Positions 17,227-27,640 of a stretch of 64,000 nt of DNA are shown piece after piece; position 1 is the stretch's first letter, and each line of letters starts with the position of its first letter. Below the pieces are notes generated by a model. It searched no databases. It had not been told where the DNA came from and was given only the letters and a program-made list of their open reading frames with translations. The stretch comes from CALDTK01 sp045110575 (lineage in GTDB: Bacteria; Bacteroidota; Bacteroidia; Chitinophagales; Saprospiraceae): positions 6,629 through 70,628 of the forward strand of contig JBGCGF010000061.1 in the NCBI GenBank assembly GCA_045110575.1, written 5' to 3'. A program made the position numbers and the translations under genes.

Positions 17227-18384
17227 CTACAAACAAGGAAAAAAATCTCCACCACGGCCAGGAACTCCGATTATAAGCTTTGCGTATCGATATCGATGTA
17301 TGTGGTGCTTAGGAACAGTAAGATAGACGTCTAATTCTCTATAATAAATTTCATCTTCAGCTGACACATGAGCATCAATCAAGTACCATACTCCGTCAGA
17401 ATTATCCGAAGAAGAAGGCATTAAAGAAGCCGCTAAATCAACCCCACTGTTCCTGTAAGAATTTTGCTTAGCGAATACAAAACATCTGTCCTCCTTTTTC
17501 TCGGGATCAGAGGAAGCAACGTGAGTCATATATTGCCCCTCGTTCTCGTAAGGACTGCTTGCCGAAGCTGAGGGGTAATTTCTCGCTTCCTTTTCGAATA
17601 AAGTTGGAGTTTCCCAATCTGCTATATACCTAACGATACTAAACCCTACTCCAGTTTCCATAACAACTACGTTGGGGTTATTGTCACAGTTGGGAATTGA
17701 ATTCTCAATCGATAACTCGAAAAAAGTATTTAAGTCATCAGGAGATTTCACACTACCGCAATCTGCTACAGTGAAATTCCCCCACGAGTAATAAGAACTT
17801 TCTTCGACTTCTCCCAAACCATCAGTAAAAACGACATCTACGAGCACTTTACGTTGAGATTTTGATCGGCCACCGTTATTGTACAAATCGACAACTAGGA
17901 CGTTAGCGGGCGCAACATCATACTTTGCAAGTCCATTTGAAATAGCAGACCTTACTCGCGTATCGAGTGTTTGAGCATCTGCTGCACTCCAAGAGTCCAA
18001 CGCTAAATCATTGACTTCCACTTCCACAGTGAAATAATCGGTGGCCTTGCCATCGTATCCAGCTTCTGAATAAATAATATTCTGCATTGCCTCTTGCATA
18101 AAGAGGTCAGATTCAAAACTTTGTCCAACATCGCCCTCAGGCTTCGAACTCTCAAGCGACTCTCTATAGCTGACGACGTCATCGATATTAGTATCCATAT
18201 AAAAAGCCTTTGAATCGACTTCTTTTGACCGAGATTCAAGGCTCCCATTGGCCTCTTCTAATTGGGGGTTAAGGGTATCCGAAGTTAATTCGGTGTCTTT
18301 ATCGCAGCTCATAAAGCCTATACTTAACGCAAACGCGAAAAGTGCGATGGGTGCGCGGCGCACCAGGGAACGGGTATTATACAT
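17227..18384 (-). CDS. Lipoprotein of unknown function
   Basis: 385 aa with a lipobox: the hydrophobic stretch IALFAFALSIGFMSC ends in Cys27, followed by DKDTELTSDTLNP, an acidic linker typical of Bacteroidota surface lipoproteins. The mature domain has no motif I recognise. It contains several Cys (ADCGS, IPNCDNN, DRCFVF, FFPCL) and a C-terminal LDVYLTVPKHHIHRYRYAKLIIGVPG. The gene is alone on an AT-richer segment between two copies of the helicase 3' end, so it was probably acquired or moved as a unit. Own promoter expected in the 640 bp upstream. Confidence 0.7.
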   Translation of the reverse strand: MYNTRSLVRRAPIALFAFALSIGFMSCDKDTELTSDTLNPQLEEANGSLESRSKEVDSKAFYMDTNIDDVVSYRESLESSKPEGDVGQSFESDLFMQEAMQNIIYSEAGYDGKATDYFTVEVEVNDLALDSWSAADAQTLDTRVRSAISNGLAKYDVAPANVLVVDLYNNGGRSKSQRKVLVDVVFTDGLGEVEESSYYSWGNFTVADCGSVKSPDDLNTFFELSIENSIPNCDNNPNVVVMETGVGFSIVRYIADWETPTLFEKEARNYPSASASSPYENEGQYMTHVASSDPEKKEDRCFVFAKQNSYRNSGVDLAASLMPSSSDNSDGVWYLIDAHVSAEDEIYYRELDVYLTVPKHHIHRYRYAKLIIGVPGRGGDFFPCL

Positions 18385-19027
18385 CTCAATGGATATTTGC
18401 GCTTCATTTTATTGAATGAAGCGAGTTAATGATCAATTCTTAAAAGGTTATTCGTGTCAATACGAAAATCGTATTTAATAACTTTCAGAATTGTAATAGT
18501 CTACAAATTATTTTAGCTGCTGTGCTAATGAACGCCAAAGTCATTTAAAAAGTGTGAAGTTCATAACACTGATGGAGCAACGGTAGACTCCATCCGACCA
18601 CCGGTAAATATGAATGCTAAAAATGTCTGTCCCCAGACAATGCAATATGACTCAAGACTCGCTTATAGGGAATCATAGTGCAAGTGATCGATTTTCTAAT
18701 TCCCTCTATCGTCTTGGTGAGGATTGAAGAATCAACGACTTCCGAAGATGTACCACAGGAGTGTTATTTATTAACTGTCACTTCTAAAATTAATGACAGT
18801 TTTAGAATTGAAGACCAACCTTTTTGAAATCGAGCGCACTCTCGCTCTAAAATCACCTTCGCCCAAGACCTTGTACAAAATCAAGACCAACAACCTCTAG
18901 ACAAGCCTAGACATTTGGTCAGCTGTAGTCCTGAAAAACCTTCGCCAACGACACCACTACGTCCTAAAGGCTGAAGCCTTTAGGACGTTAACAAGAAGGT
19001 GAATACTCGTTATTAGTAAGCCGAATC
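18385..19027. other. Long intergenic region with several inverted repeats
   Basis: No gene seen in six frames. It holds AACTGTCA...TGACAGTT near 18773-18801 (8-bp arms), a GATGGAG...CTCCATC pair near 18571-18593 and the 14-bp perfect hairpin at 18959-18988. It must contain the promoter of the leftward lipoprotein gene and the end of the helicase transcript. Confidence 0.5.
18959..18988 (-). terminator. Perfect 14-bp hairpin after the helicase gene
   Basis: ACGTCCTAAAGGCT, two-base loop, AGCCTTTAGGACGT. It lies 40 bp beyond the helicase stop and would fold strongly in the mRNA. No T-tract follows on either strand, so it may be a processing or attenuation structure rather than a classic terminator. 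Confidence 0.5.
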
Positions 19028-19028
19028 C

Positions 19029-21419
19029 CTATAAGCCCAAATCACCCACCACCTGGAGCTTCGCAAACTTCAAGTGAAGCTTACGTTGCGGGTTGTCAAT
19101 CCCCTCAAAAAGGATCGTCGCAACCTTAGCATTGGCGCCGCCGTCGAGGCTCAAAACCTTGCCTTTTCCGAACTTCATGTGAAGTACCTGGGCGCCTGGG
19201 ATGATCTTCTCGACTGGACTCGGAGCAAACGTTGCCGGATCTACTTTGTAGCCACGAGAAACGCCTGATCGTTGTTTGCCAAATGCGCCTGAAACTCGTG
19301 CACGAGGAACGATATCACTCGAACCTCCAAATTGGACACCTCCTCCCCTACTCTTCTTGAGGTGACCGCCAACATCTTCGACATGTAGATCTGAAATCTC
19401 TTCTAAGAAGCGGCTTGGCTCATTGTGTCGCAGGTTACCGTGCTGGTAACGACTATTCGCATAGGTGAGGAACAGGTGTGATTCTGCACGTGTGATCGCC
19501 ACGTAAAACAGACGGCGTTCCTCGTCGAGGTCTTCTGGATTCTCAAGTGATCGGAATGCAGGGAAGAGCTGCTCTTCCAAACCAACAACAAATACAGCTT
19601 GGTACTCTAGGCCTTTCGCCGCGTGGATACTCATCAAACTGATGAAATCTTGGTTGTCAGGATCCTCCTTATCTGCGTCTGTAACCAGCGCGATGTTCTG
19701 GATGTAATTGGTAAGCGTTTTCTCTACAGGAGCAGCTTCTGGCTCCTCGTCTTGACCAGGTAACACTAGGCCTACAACGAGTTCGTCATCATCGACAAAT
19801 TCCTTGATGCCATCGAGAAGTGCCTCCACGTTTTGAAGTCTACCGACACCTTCAATCGATTTATCGTCCTTGTGCAGCTTGTGCAAACCAGACATTTGAA
19901 GGATGTACGTCGCGGTCTCATACGCATCGTCATTGAGCGCTTTCTCTTGAAACTGAGTCAAGAGATGAGCAAAGCTTCGCAACGTATTCACCACTTTTCC
20001 TCCAAGACCTGCTTCGGCAAGCGAGGTTTGGATGCAATCGAAAATCGTCAGCCCATTCTCGGTAGCGTACTTCGTAATTTTACTAAACGTCGTATCACCG
20101 ATTCCTCTTTTCGGGAAGTTGATAACGCGGCGGATAGCCTCATCATCAGTCGGGTTGATGGCCAAACGCAGGTAGGCAATTGCATCCTTGACCTCTTTAC
20201 GCTGATAGAAACTAAGTCCACCGAAGACCTTGTAGTTCAAGTTTGCACGGCGGAAATACTCCTCGAATACACGACTCTGTGCGTTTGTACGATAGAGGAT
20301 AGCGATATCGCTATTGCTTAAGTGTAGACGGTGCTTGAGGTCAATGATTGAATCGGTAACGCGCTTACCTTCTTCAGTATCGCTAATACCGCGGATGATC
20401 TTGATCTTCTCTCCAACACCTTTCTCCGAGCGGATTTTCTTTTGGATCTGCCGCTTGTTGTTGTTGATGACTTCGTTGGCAGCAGCAACGATATGCTCGG
20501 TACTACGGTAATTCTGCTCGAGCTTGAAGGTCCGAATGCCGTGCTTACTAAAGTCACGCTCGTAGTCGAGAATGTTCTGGATTGTCGCGCCACGAAAGGC
20601 ATAGATGGACTGTGCATCGTCTCCAACTACACAGATGTTCCGCTTTGAGCCTTCGTACTGAACGAGTTTTTTGACGATCGAATACTGGAGTGTATTCGTG
20701 TCTTGAAACTCATCTACCATGATATACTTGAAGCGTTCTTGAAACTTCACGCGGACCTCTTCATGGTTTTGCAGAAGCTCAAACATGCGGAAGAGCAGGT
20801 CGTCAAAGTCCATCGCTCCCGACTTCTTACATCGGTTCACATAGCGCGTATAGACCGTCTGAAAGTGTGGACGCTTAGCAATTTTATCCTCAGTGATTAG
20901 GTCTTCGCGATTGGCGTAGGCCTTGGGAGTCACTAAGCTGTTTTTGAGCAAGCTAATTCTAGAAAGCACTCCTCTAGGCTTATAAATCGTCGGATCAAGA
21001 CTCATCTCTTTGACGATCGTCTTCACCACATTTTGCGAATCTCCCGAGTCATAAATGGTAAAGTTCGATTTATAGCCGATCCGCTCTGCCTCCGAACGCA
21101 ATAGTCGCGCGAAGATGGAGTGGAACGTGCCTGCCCAAACAGAATTAGCTCGACTACCGATCACTTTCACGATCCGCTCCTTCATCTCCTTTGCAGCCTT
21201 ATTGGTAAAGGTCAAGGTGAGGATCTCCCAAGGCTTGATGCCCGTTTCGATCATGTGGGCGATGCGATAAGTAAGTACACGCGTCTTTCCAGAACCAGGT
21301 CCGGCGACAACGAGTACAGGCCCTTCTATGGCAGTTGCGGCCTGACGCTGAATGGTATTCAACTCGGCTAAGAAAGGGCTATCGGTATGGGAAGAAATAG
21401 TGCTCATGCTGGGGGGCAA
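19029..21419 (-). CDS. pcrA: ATP-dependent DNA helicase PcrA/UvrD (superfamily 1)
   Basis: 796-aa 3'-5' helicase for nucleotide-excision and replication-linked repair. Motifs: Q motif LNTIQRQAA, Walker A VAGPGSGKTRVL, Ia TFTNKAAKEMKERI, II VDEFQDTN, III GDDAQSIYAFRGA, IV EQNYRSTEHI, V LMSIHAAKGLEYQAVFVVGLEE, VI EERRLFYVAITRA. The C-terminal Tudor-like RNA-polymerase-interacting end is intact (AQVLHMKFGKGKVLSLDG...). Start may be Met21407 (MSTISSHTD) rather than 21419. The last 124 bp are duplicated at 16759-16874. Length is normal for the family. Gene symbol could equally be uvrD. Confidence 0.96.
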   Translation of the reverse strand: MPPSMSTISSHTDSPFLAELNTIQRQAATAIEGPVLVVAGPGSGKTRVLTYRIAHMIETGIKPWEILTLTFTNKAAKEMKERIVKVIGSRANSVWAGTFHSIFARLLRSEAERIGYKSNFTIYDSGDSQNVVKTIVKEMSLDPTIYKPRGVLSRISLLKNSLVTPKAYANREDLITEDKIAKRPHFQTVYTRYVNRCKKSGAMDFDDLLFRMFELLQNHEEVRVKFQERFKYIMVDEFQDTNTLQYSIVKKLVQYEGSKRNICVVGDDAQSIYAFRGATIQNILDYERDFSKHGIRTFKLEQNYRSTEHIVAAANEVINNNKRQIQKKIRSEKGVGEKIKIIRGISDTEEGKRVTDSIIDLKHRLHLSNSDIAILYRTNAQSRVFEEYFRRANLNYKVFGGLSFYQRKEVKDAIAYLRLAINPTDDEAIRRVINFPKRGIGDTTFSKITKYATENGLTIFDCIQTSLAEAGLGGKVVNTLRSFAHLLTQFQEKALNDDAYETATYILQMSGLHKLHKDDKSIEGVGRLQNVEALLDGIKEFVDDDELVVGLVLPGQDEEPEAAPVEKTLTNYIQNIALVTDADKEDPDNQDFISLMSIHAAKGLEYQAVFVVGLEEQLFPAFRSLENPEDLDEERRLFYVAITRAESHLFLTYANSRYQHGNLRHNEPSRFLEEISDLHVEDVGGHLKKSRGGGVQFGGSSDIVPRARVSGAFGKQRSGVSRGYKVDPATFAPSPVEKIIPGAQVLHMKFGKGKVLSLDGGANAKVATILFEGIDNPQRKLHLKFAKLQVVGDLGL

Positions 21420-21960
21420 GTTGGTGCGCCTTTCGGCAAAACCTCACATCGGCAGGCTGTATAAGACTAACAGAATTTGAACCGTGTGCGGCCAACAAAT
21501 AAACAAAATGTTTTTGAATCAGCGCACTCTCATCCGAATCGTCTCCATACAATTTCAATAAGGATCCGGAGTCCCTGAATTTACTGAAACGTAATCAAGC
21601 TCCCAACGCACACAAGCTACAGGCATTGCAAATATTTGTCACAATCCACAATTGCCAACATTAAAGACTGTGTACAATTTTACATACACCAAAAAAATCT
21701 ACATAATAATTTACTAATCAAATGATTACAACATAACGGAACTACCTAGCGAATTGTCAACAACCCCAACAGACTAGCCGAAAATGACACCCAAAATGCA
21801 TAGACAACGAAATATTGTTACTTTCGGCAGTTAGTTTTCGGTAAAAACCACCCCGAAAGAGATATCCTACAAAATTAAAGACAAGCCGAAGTCAGCTCAT
21901 TTTACAAACTAGTCCCGTTCCAAACAAACAGATGTAGCACGGGGCAACAAAACTTCACAT
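21420..21960. other. Divergent intergenic region, AT-rich, promoters for helicase and T9SS protein
   Basis: No gene seen. The sequence is AT-rich around 21650-21740. A diverged copy of the dispersed repeat (CTTTCGGCAAAACC, 21430-21443) lies 10 bp upstream of the helicase start. I cannot fix a convincing TAnnTTTG box for either gene. Confidence 0.45.
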
Positions 21961-24900
21961 ATGATTTTTAAAACTACACGATGGCTAGTAGCACTATGCT
22001 GCTCAGCATTACTTTTTTCTTCTAATTTTTCCCTCAACGCTCAGTGTACCTCAAATACAATCCTTTACCCAGCGGCCAGTACCGCGGTTGCAACTGACGA
22101 CACACCGGTGCAAATCGAAGATTGTAACTATACTGAAGAGTATAGTGAGATTACAGGCCTAGCTGCAGGAGATACCTATGAATTCAGCTGCGTAGACGAC
22201 TTTGGCGTTGATAAATATGTCACCATTACAGATGTAGGCGGACTTAGCGTTCTTGCTTTCGGTCCTTCTCCACTTTCTTATTCTCCGGCTTCATCAGTAG
22301 ATATAGAAGTCTATTGGAATGATGATGCAGCTTGCGGGATAACCACCGATTGTCACATTACGACAGTAACGTGTACCTCATGTGCCAGCTTACCAGCACC
22401 TGCAAATGATGAGTGTAGTGCAGCAACGATGCTAACGCCAGAAGCAGACTTGTCCTGCTCCAGTCCAGTCTCTGCTTCAACAGCTGCAGCAACGCAAAGT
22501 CTTGTTGGCTGCACTGGTACTGCTAATGATGACGTTTGGTTTACGTTCACAGCAACCTCTGTTGAACACTCTATATTAATAACCAATACTGCTGGAGATT
22601 CTGATATTGTTACCGAAGCATTTGATGCGTGTGGAGGCACTTCTCTGGTATGTCAGGACTCTCCTGATTCACCAATAAACCTATCTGGTCTCACCATTGG
22701 TTCAACGTATACGTTTAGAGTATTTACTTAGTTCACTGGAACATTTAGTGCTTTCGAAGTCTGTGTGGGAACTCCTCCTCCTCCAACACCTGGAGATGAG
22801 TGTGCAACAGCATTGCCAATTGCTGTCAGTCCAGGATCAGGTTGTACCTATACCTCTTTGACTACTCAAGGAGCAACTCAATCCACCTCTCCAAGTTGTA
22901 CATCATCGAGCAACGATGATGACATTTGGGTCAGCTTCGTTGCAACAGGTGCTGATCAGCTGTTTAGCTATCAAAATCTTGTAAACACAGGACCGGGTGG
23001 TTCCTCTGGTCTTGGTTTTGCCGTTTACGATGCTTGTGGCGGCACACAGTTAGATTGCGACTTTACCTTTGGCGATGGCCAAACGGGCTCTCAACTCGTA
23101 GCAGGTGGCTTTACTACAGGAAGTACCTATTTCGTGCAGCTCTTCCTTCAAGGATCAAACAACGAAGGCACCTTTGATTTCTGCGTACAAGAAGTCACTT
23201 GTACAGCACCAATAGCGGCTGTAACAACTGTATCTTCTACATCTTGCCCAGCAGGGGTCTCGTTCAACGTAGACGTAACTAGTCTAGGAAGCGCAACTTC
23301 TTTGACGCTTACCACTGATGCAGGTACAACCCCCGTCCCAGTAACTGCTGTTGGAGTTTACGCTGTTGGACCGATATCCGGCGTAACAGTTGTAAATTTT
23401 ACTGCCGTACATGATCAAGACGCTTCGTGCACTATTGCAGTTGGAGGCTTTTTAGTTCCTGGTTGTGCTCCAGATCCTCCTACCGGAATTGTGTGTACGA
23501 ACGCTGGTGCAGCATCTAGCGCATACACAGACGAACTCGATGACCTTTCAAACTGGACGGGTGACATTGGCACCTCTGGAGGAAATTGGAGATCTGGATC
23601 TTCTACGGTATCATCTAACACAGGTGCAAGCGCCCCTGAGAGCGGCTCAGGTTTTATCTATTTCGAAGGATCTAGTGGTGCAGGCCTTACAGGGACCATC
23701 GTCTCTGGCCCTATTGATTTAAGCAATTTTGAAGAAGATGCTGAGATGAGCTTTTCAATGTTCGCTTTCGGTGGCTACATGGGTACATTTAATGCCTCAG
23801 TAAGCACTAGCCCCACTGGGCCTTTTACAAACGTATTCACTTACACGGGCCAACTACAGACCAACAATACGTCCGCAGCATGGGCACCCGCAGGTGTAGA
23901 TCTTACTGCTTACGTAGGGCAAACGATATACTTAGAATTTTCAAATACCGCTGCCGCAACTGGATCAGGAGATAATTGGGAGTCAGATTTTTCAGTTGAT
24001 AACCTTGTGATCGAATCATGTGCAGCTCCTCCAGCTGTCGCACCTGCAGCAGCTTGCGCAGGACCGTTCACTGGGACAGTTGACGGTTCAGGAACTCCAG
24101 CAGTTGTCGACATCGTAGATGGATCAGGTAATATCATAGCTTCAATTGACAACGCTACAGAAAATCTTGGCCTTGTTACTGTAAGTTTAAGAGGCGGTTC
24201 ACAACGAACCACTCCGAATGGAGATTATATCTTAGATCGTAACGTCGCAATTTCTCCCGCGATCATGCCAACCGGCCTGATCTCTGTTACTATTTACGTT
24301 CTTGGTTCAGAAGTCACCACACTAATTGGTCTTGACCCGTTAGTGAACTCTGTAAACGACTTACAATTTGCAAAAGTCTCAGGCTCGTCATGTAGCGCTG
24401 AGTACACCGGCGGAGGTGTTCCAATTGGTGTGGCAGCTATACCGTATGGTGCAGACTGGGCATTCGTTTCAAGTGTAGACCAATTCTCTGAGTTCTTTGT
24501 ACTACCAAGTGCGGCCCCGCTACCTGTCGAGCTTTCTAGCTTCAATGCGTATGCGACAACTACTGGCAACCGTGTAGAGTGGACCGCTTCAACCGAAGTT
24601 AATCTTTACATGTACTCCGTAGAGCGTGCAGTAGACCCAGCAACCTTTAGCGCTTTCGCTGATGTTGCCCCAAGAGGTACTGAGTACGCAGAGGCGGTTT
24701 ACGCTTCTGAAGACCTTTCACCTGCAGCCACGACTTACTACCGCCTGCGCATGGAGGATCTTGACGGAACAGTTGAGTATTCTGACGTGGTAGCTGTTTC
24801 TCGCGACGACGTTCGCGGCGGCTTCACCTTGTTCCCTAACCCTGCACATGACAAGGTCACGTTCGATGTATCTGGCGATACGTTCAACGATGACAACGTA

Positions 24901-25062
24901 AATGTTGTACTCACCGATCTAAGCGGACGCATGCTTCGTCAATGGAATCTAGCTGCAGGACAACGCACCGAAATTTCTGTAAGCGACATCCCTAGCGGTG
25001 TTTACATGGTAAGTGCTGTATCAGCTAACGGTGTTCAGAGTCAACGACTCATCATTGAGTAG
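21961..25062 (+). pseudogene. T9SS-secreted PPC-domain protein interrupted by one in-frame TAG
   Basis: One 1034-codon frame is split by TAG at 22729-22731; the reading frame before and after is identical and homologous domains span the break. Order: signal peptide (LVALCCSALLFSSNFSLNAQC), two PPC-like beta-sandwich repeats (PANDECSAATML...DDVWFTFTAT and GDECATALPIAV...DDIWVSFVAT), a MAM/anchor-like domain near 23540-24030, then the LPVELSSFNAY linker and a type A sorting domain (FTLFPNPAHDKV...DLSGRMLRQW...GVYMVSAVSANG). The TAG falls in the last strands of repeat 1 (FRVFT-stop-FTGTFSAFEVCVG). Full length would be a surface or secreted adhesin-like protein. Real nonsense mutation, readthrough or sequence error remain possible. 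Confidence 0.85.
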
Positions 25063-25091
25063 GTCTTAGTAGACAACATCACATGTAAAGA

Positions 25092-25124
25092 AGCCCCTGC
25101 CGATTGCTCGACAGGGGCTTTTTT
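25092..25124 (+). terminator. Strong rho-independent terminator
   Basis: AGCCCCTG / CAGGGGCT stem with a 12-base loop and a TTTTTT run, 29 bp after the T9SS protein stop. It sits between two convergent genes. Confidence 0.9.
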
Positions 25125-25148
25125 ATGCTTGACATTCTCACCACTCCC

Positions 25149-27473
25149 CTACTTCAACACCACTTGCTTAGTAGAGATTGTAGCCCCAGAAATGACGCGG
25201 ACGAAATAGACTCCTTTCGGTAAGACTGCCGTTTGGAATTGGACGGTCTCATCTTGAGTAGATTTCTCCAAAACGGTTCGTCCGGCAGGGTCAAGTAGCT
25301 GCACCAATCCTTGTTTTGCGCCTTTGATATTGAGCACGTCCGCAGTTGGATTCGGATAGATGCTGACAGAGATAGCTTCCGCCAAAACCTGCTCTACATA
25401 AACCACATCGCTCATAGATGTTGAACCGTCTAGGTCGACAGCAACCAAACGATAATAGTCCTTTCCTAAAGGCGCCTCATCAACAAAGCTGTAAGATTGC
25501 AGGGTCGATGATTCGCCAATTGCAGCAACCTCTCCAATTTCTTCAAATAAGCTTCCATCGCTAGAGCGCTCAACGAGGAAGTAATCGACGTTTTGCTCTG
25601 TTGCTGTTTCCCATTCAACCTGTGTAATAGCTGTGCTAGCCTGCCCTGAGCTTGTCGAAGGAAAAGCTGAGAAAGAAACCAGCTCTATAGGCAACGGTGC
25701 CGACGACGAGCTCAAGAAGAACTCAGAAAACGCCGCGACAGAAGTCTGTACATAGTAATCTGTTCCGAAATCTCCTGTGGCTGTATTCGGCAACTGCACA
25801 CCTCCCCCAGGGAAAGTTCCAGAACAAGACGAGCCCGATACCTTCGTGAACTGCAAATCTGTAATACTTGTCACACTTGCATCCGCAGCAATGAGTGCGT
25901 CAATTTCGGCAGCTGTAAAAAACAAGCGAACCGCAATCGTAGCTGAAGGTGAAACCGTAGGGTTGATCGTAATATTCCGATCTGCAAAAGGAATACCAGC
26001 CGACGACCTAAGCGCGCCAGGGTTTCCGAATAGATTGATTGATGTTGATCCCAGCGCTTCGGTGTCTTTGACTTTTCCTACCAATGCTCCATCAAGGATA
26101 ATTGGCAACCAATCTCCTGACCCAGACATCGTAATAGGAGACGCTGCATTACAACCAGACACAACACTGATGCTTGGCAAAGTATTACACGTAACACTGA
26201 GCGTGAAGGCCCCTGCTGCATTGTCTCCAAAACTGCTTTCGCCAACGTTCACGTAGTATACCTCGTCGGCAAGAGAGATGAATGCATAGGATTCAACTAC
26301 TCCACCTATTTCTGAATCCTGGCAAAATTCTGAAGTAAGTGAACCACACGATCCTGTGTAGACTTCAAAAGCAACATCATTGGTGCTTGATGGAGACGCA
26401 GCCAGTGTCATCATGCCTCCTGTACCTACTACTGTGTACCAAACACCACGCGTCACACAAGCAGTCTCTGCAGAAGGTGTCGCTCCTCGATATGAATTCG
26501 TTACACTTCCACCGCAAGCAAGGCTTGTTGCAGTACTGCATGCATCATTGCCAGGAGGCACAACCACCTCTATATCAAAGGCCATGGTCGACTCTCCTGT
26601 GGTAAGGTTTGAGAATACTTGCACGTAATATGTTTCGTCAATCGTAAGCCCTGTGAGGTAAAGTGATTCACCGCCAAACGTATTACATGACACACTTACA
26701 AGCGCGTCACAACTTCCGCCGTGCACGCCCATTCGGAGTCCGTCATTACTACCACCGGTGCGGTTTACGTAGACAGAACTGGAGCTTGTCGTGGCAACAA
26801 AAGAATACCACACATCATCGTTTGCTAGGCTATTGCCGCAAGGATCAACCCCACTATTGGTTGCTGCCGCGAGGTTGCCACTCACAGCAACTCCCATCGA
26901 TAAAGAAACTGCATCAGCGCAATCATCATTGTCAGGTGCTCCAGGCGTCTCAGAGACCATAACATCGAACGTTACAGCTGAAGGACTTTCCAGAAAAGAG
27001 TAGACCTGGAGAAAATACGTCGTACCCGCTGCAAGCCCCGTAAAGGTTCCTGTTGTCGAATTACTGAAGTCCTGACAGCTGTAAGTCTCCCCACTCAAGG
27101 AAAGGATCGAAAGCGCAGGGAATTGATCTACGCCTACCGGGTTGGCTAGGGCTACGGTGATATTTCCTGAACTAGGAGCAATGAAGGTGAAGAAGATGTC
27201 ATCATCCTCGTCATTAAAGCCGTTCTCACAAATATCTAAGCCTGAATCTGTAGCCCCACTCGTGGTTACAGATGTAACAGCTACTCCAAGTGTAAGAGGG
27301 ATCGCATTGCCCGGATCATCATTGGTAGGAGACTGAGCGATCATTCTTGTTCCAATCAACAAAAACAACACGACCAAGACTAGTCCACTGCACTTGCTTT
27401 TGGTGCCGTGATTATTCTCGAAAAGTCCGCCTAATAGAAATTGAGTCATAAGAAAGGTGTTTGTGGGGGACAC
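25149..27473 (-). CDS. T9SS-secreted protein with PPC-like repeats
   Basis: 774-aa secreted protein. A signal peptide (GLVLVVLFLLIGTRMIAQS) follows an unusually long basic N-terminus, so the start may be Met 27449 instead of 27473. Three PPC-like repeats: DDPGNAIPL...DDIFFTF, DDCADAVSL...DDVWYSF and NDACSTATSL...GVWYTVV. An anchor segment (NITINPTVSPSATIAVRLFFTAAE) precedes the APLPIELVSFSAF linker and a type A sorting domain (YPNPTADVLNI...LLDPAGRTVL...GVYFVRV). Paralogue of the interrupted neighbour, convergent with it. Short repeats are embedded: a CCTTCGACAAGCTCAGG-type copy encodes PSTSSGQ and a 19-bp family copy encodes QVLAEA. Confidence 0.9.
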   Translation of the reverse strand: MSPTNTFLMTQFLLGGLFENNHGTKSKCSGLVLVVLFLLIGTRMIAQSPTNDDPGNAIPLTLGVAVTSVTTSGATDSGLDICENGFNDEDDDIFFTFIAPSSGNITVALANPVGVDQFPALSILSLSGETYSCQDFSNSTTGTFTGLAAGTTYFLQVYSFLESPSAVTFDVMVSETPGAPDNDDCADAVSLSMGVAVSGNLAAATNSGVDPCGNSLANDDVWYSFVATTSSSSVYVNRTGGSNDGLRMGVHGGSCDALVSVSCNTFGGESLYLTGLTIDETYYVQVFSNLTTGESTMAFDIEVVVPPGNDACSTATSLACGGSVTNSYRGATPSAETACVTRGVWYTVVGTGGMMTLAASPSSTNDVAFEVYTGSCGSLTSEFCQDSEIGGVVESYAFISLADEVYYVNVGESSFGDNAAGAFTLSVTCNTLPSISVVSGCNAASPITMSGSGDWLPIILDGALVGKVKDTEALGSTSINLFGNPGALRSSAGIPFADRNITINPTVSPSATIAVRLFFTAAEIDALIAADASVTSITDLQFTKVSGSSCSGTFPGGGVQLPNTATGDFGTDYYVQTSVAAFSEFFLSSSSAPLPIELVSFSAFPSTSSGQASTAITQVEWETATEQNVDYFLVERSSDGSLFEEIGEVAAIGESSTLQSYSFVDEAPLGKDYYRLVAVDLDGSTSMSDVVYVEQVLAEAISVSIYPNPTADVLNIKGAKQGLVQLLDPAGRTVLEKSTQDETVQFQTAVLPKGVYFVRVISGATISTKQVVLK
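25374..25389 (-). repeat. Dispersed 19-bp repeat, copy 5
   Basis: AGCTTCCGCCAAAACC on the + strand; read on the coding strand as VLAEA just before the sorting domain of the T9SS protein. Confidence 0.85.
25644..25661 (-). repeat. CCTTCGACAAGCTCAGG-type dispersed repeat
   Basis: CCCTGAGCTTGTCGAAGG inside the T9SS gene, encoding STSSGQA in the linker before the sorting domain. This motif recurs in many bacterial genomes as in-frame STSSGQ or FDKLRA peptides. Confidence 0.7.
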
Positions 27474-27527
27474 CTAACCAATCTCAAAACATGAACCACA
27501 AACACCTATTTCAGCTCGCAACGGCGA

Positions 27528-27640
27528 CATTACTATAAAGTAGGTAGCCCAATAAAACGGGGGCTTCCCGAGCAAAACCTAGCCTTTCGGAGCAACATTA
27601 CCATAAAGAAGGTAGCCTCTTAAAGCAGGGTCTTACCAAG
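27528..27640. repeat. Two imperfect direct repeats of about 45 bp, 65-bp period
   Basis: ACATTACTATAAAGTAGGTA at 27528 and ACATTACCATAAAGAAGGTA at 27593 begin two related units that continue AGCC-n-TAAAaC-GGG(G)-CTT-CC-AG. They fill the gap between the T9SS gene start and the next gene's end, and the second unit reaches the last codons of that gene. Confidence 0.65.

Noticed and set aside
22729..22731. TAG read as a recoded sense codon (genome-wide code change)
   Set aside because: Many genes in the window end in TAG (for example at 340 and 25060), so the codon is a normal stop here.
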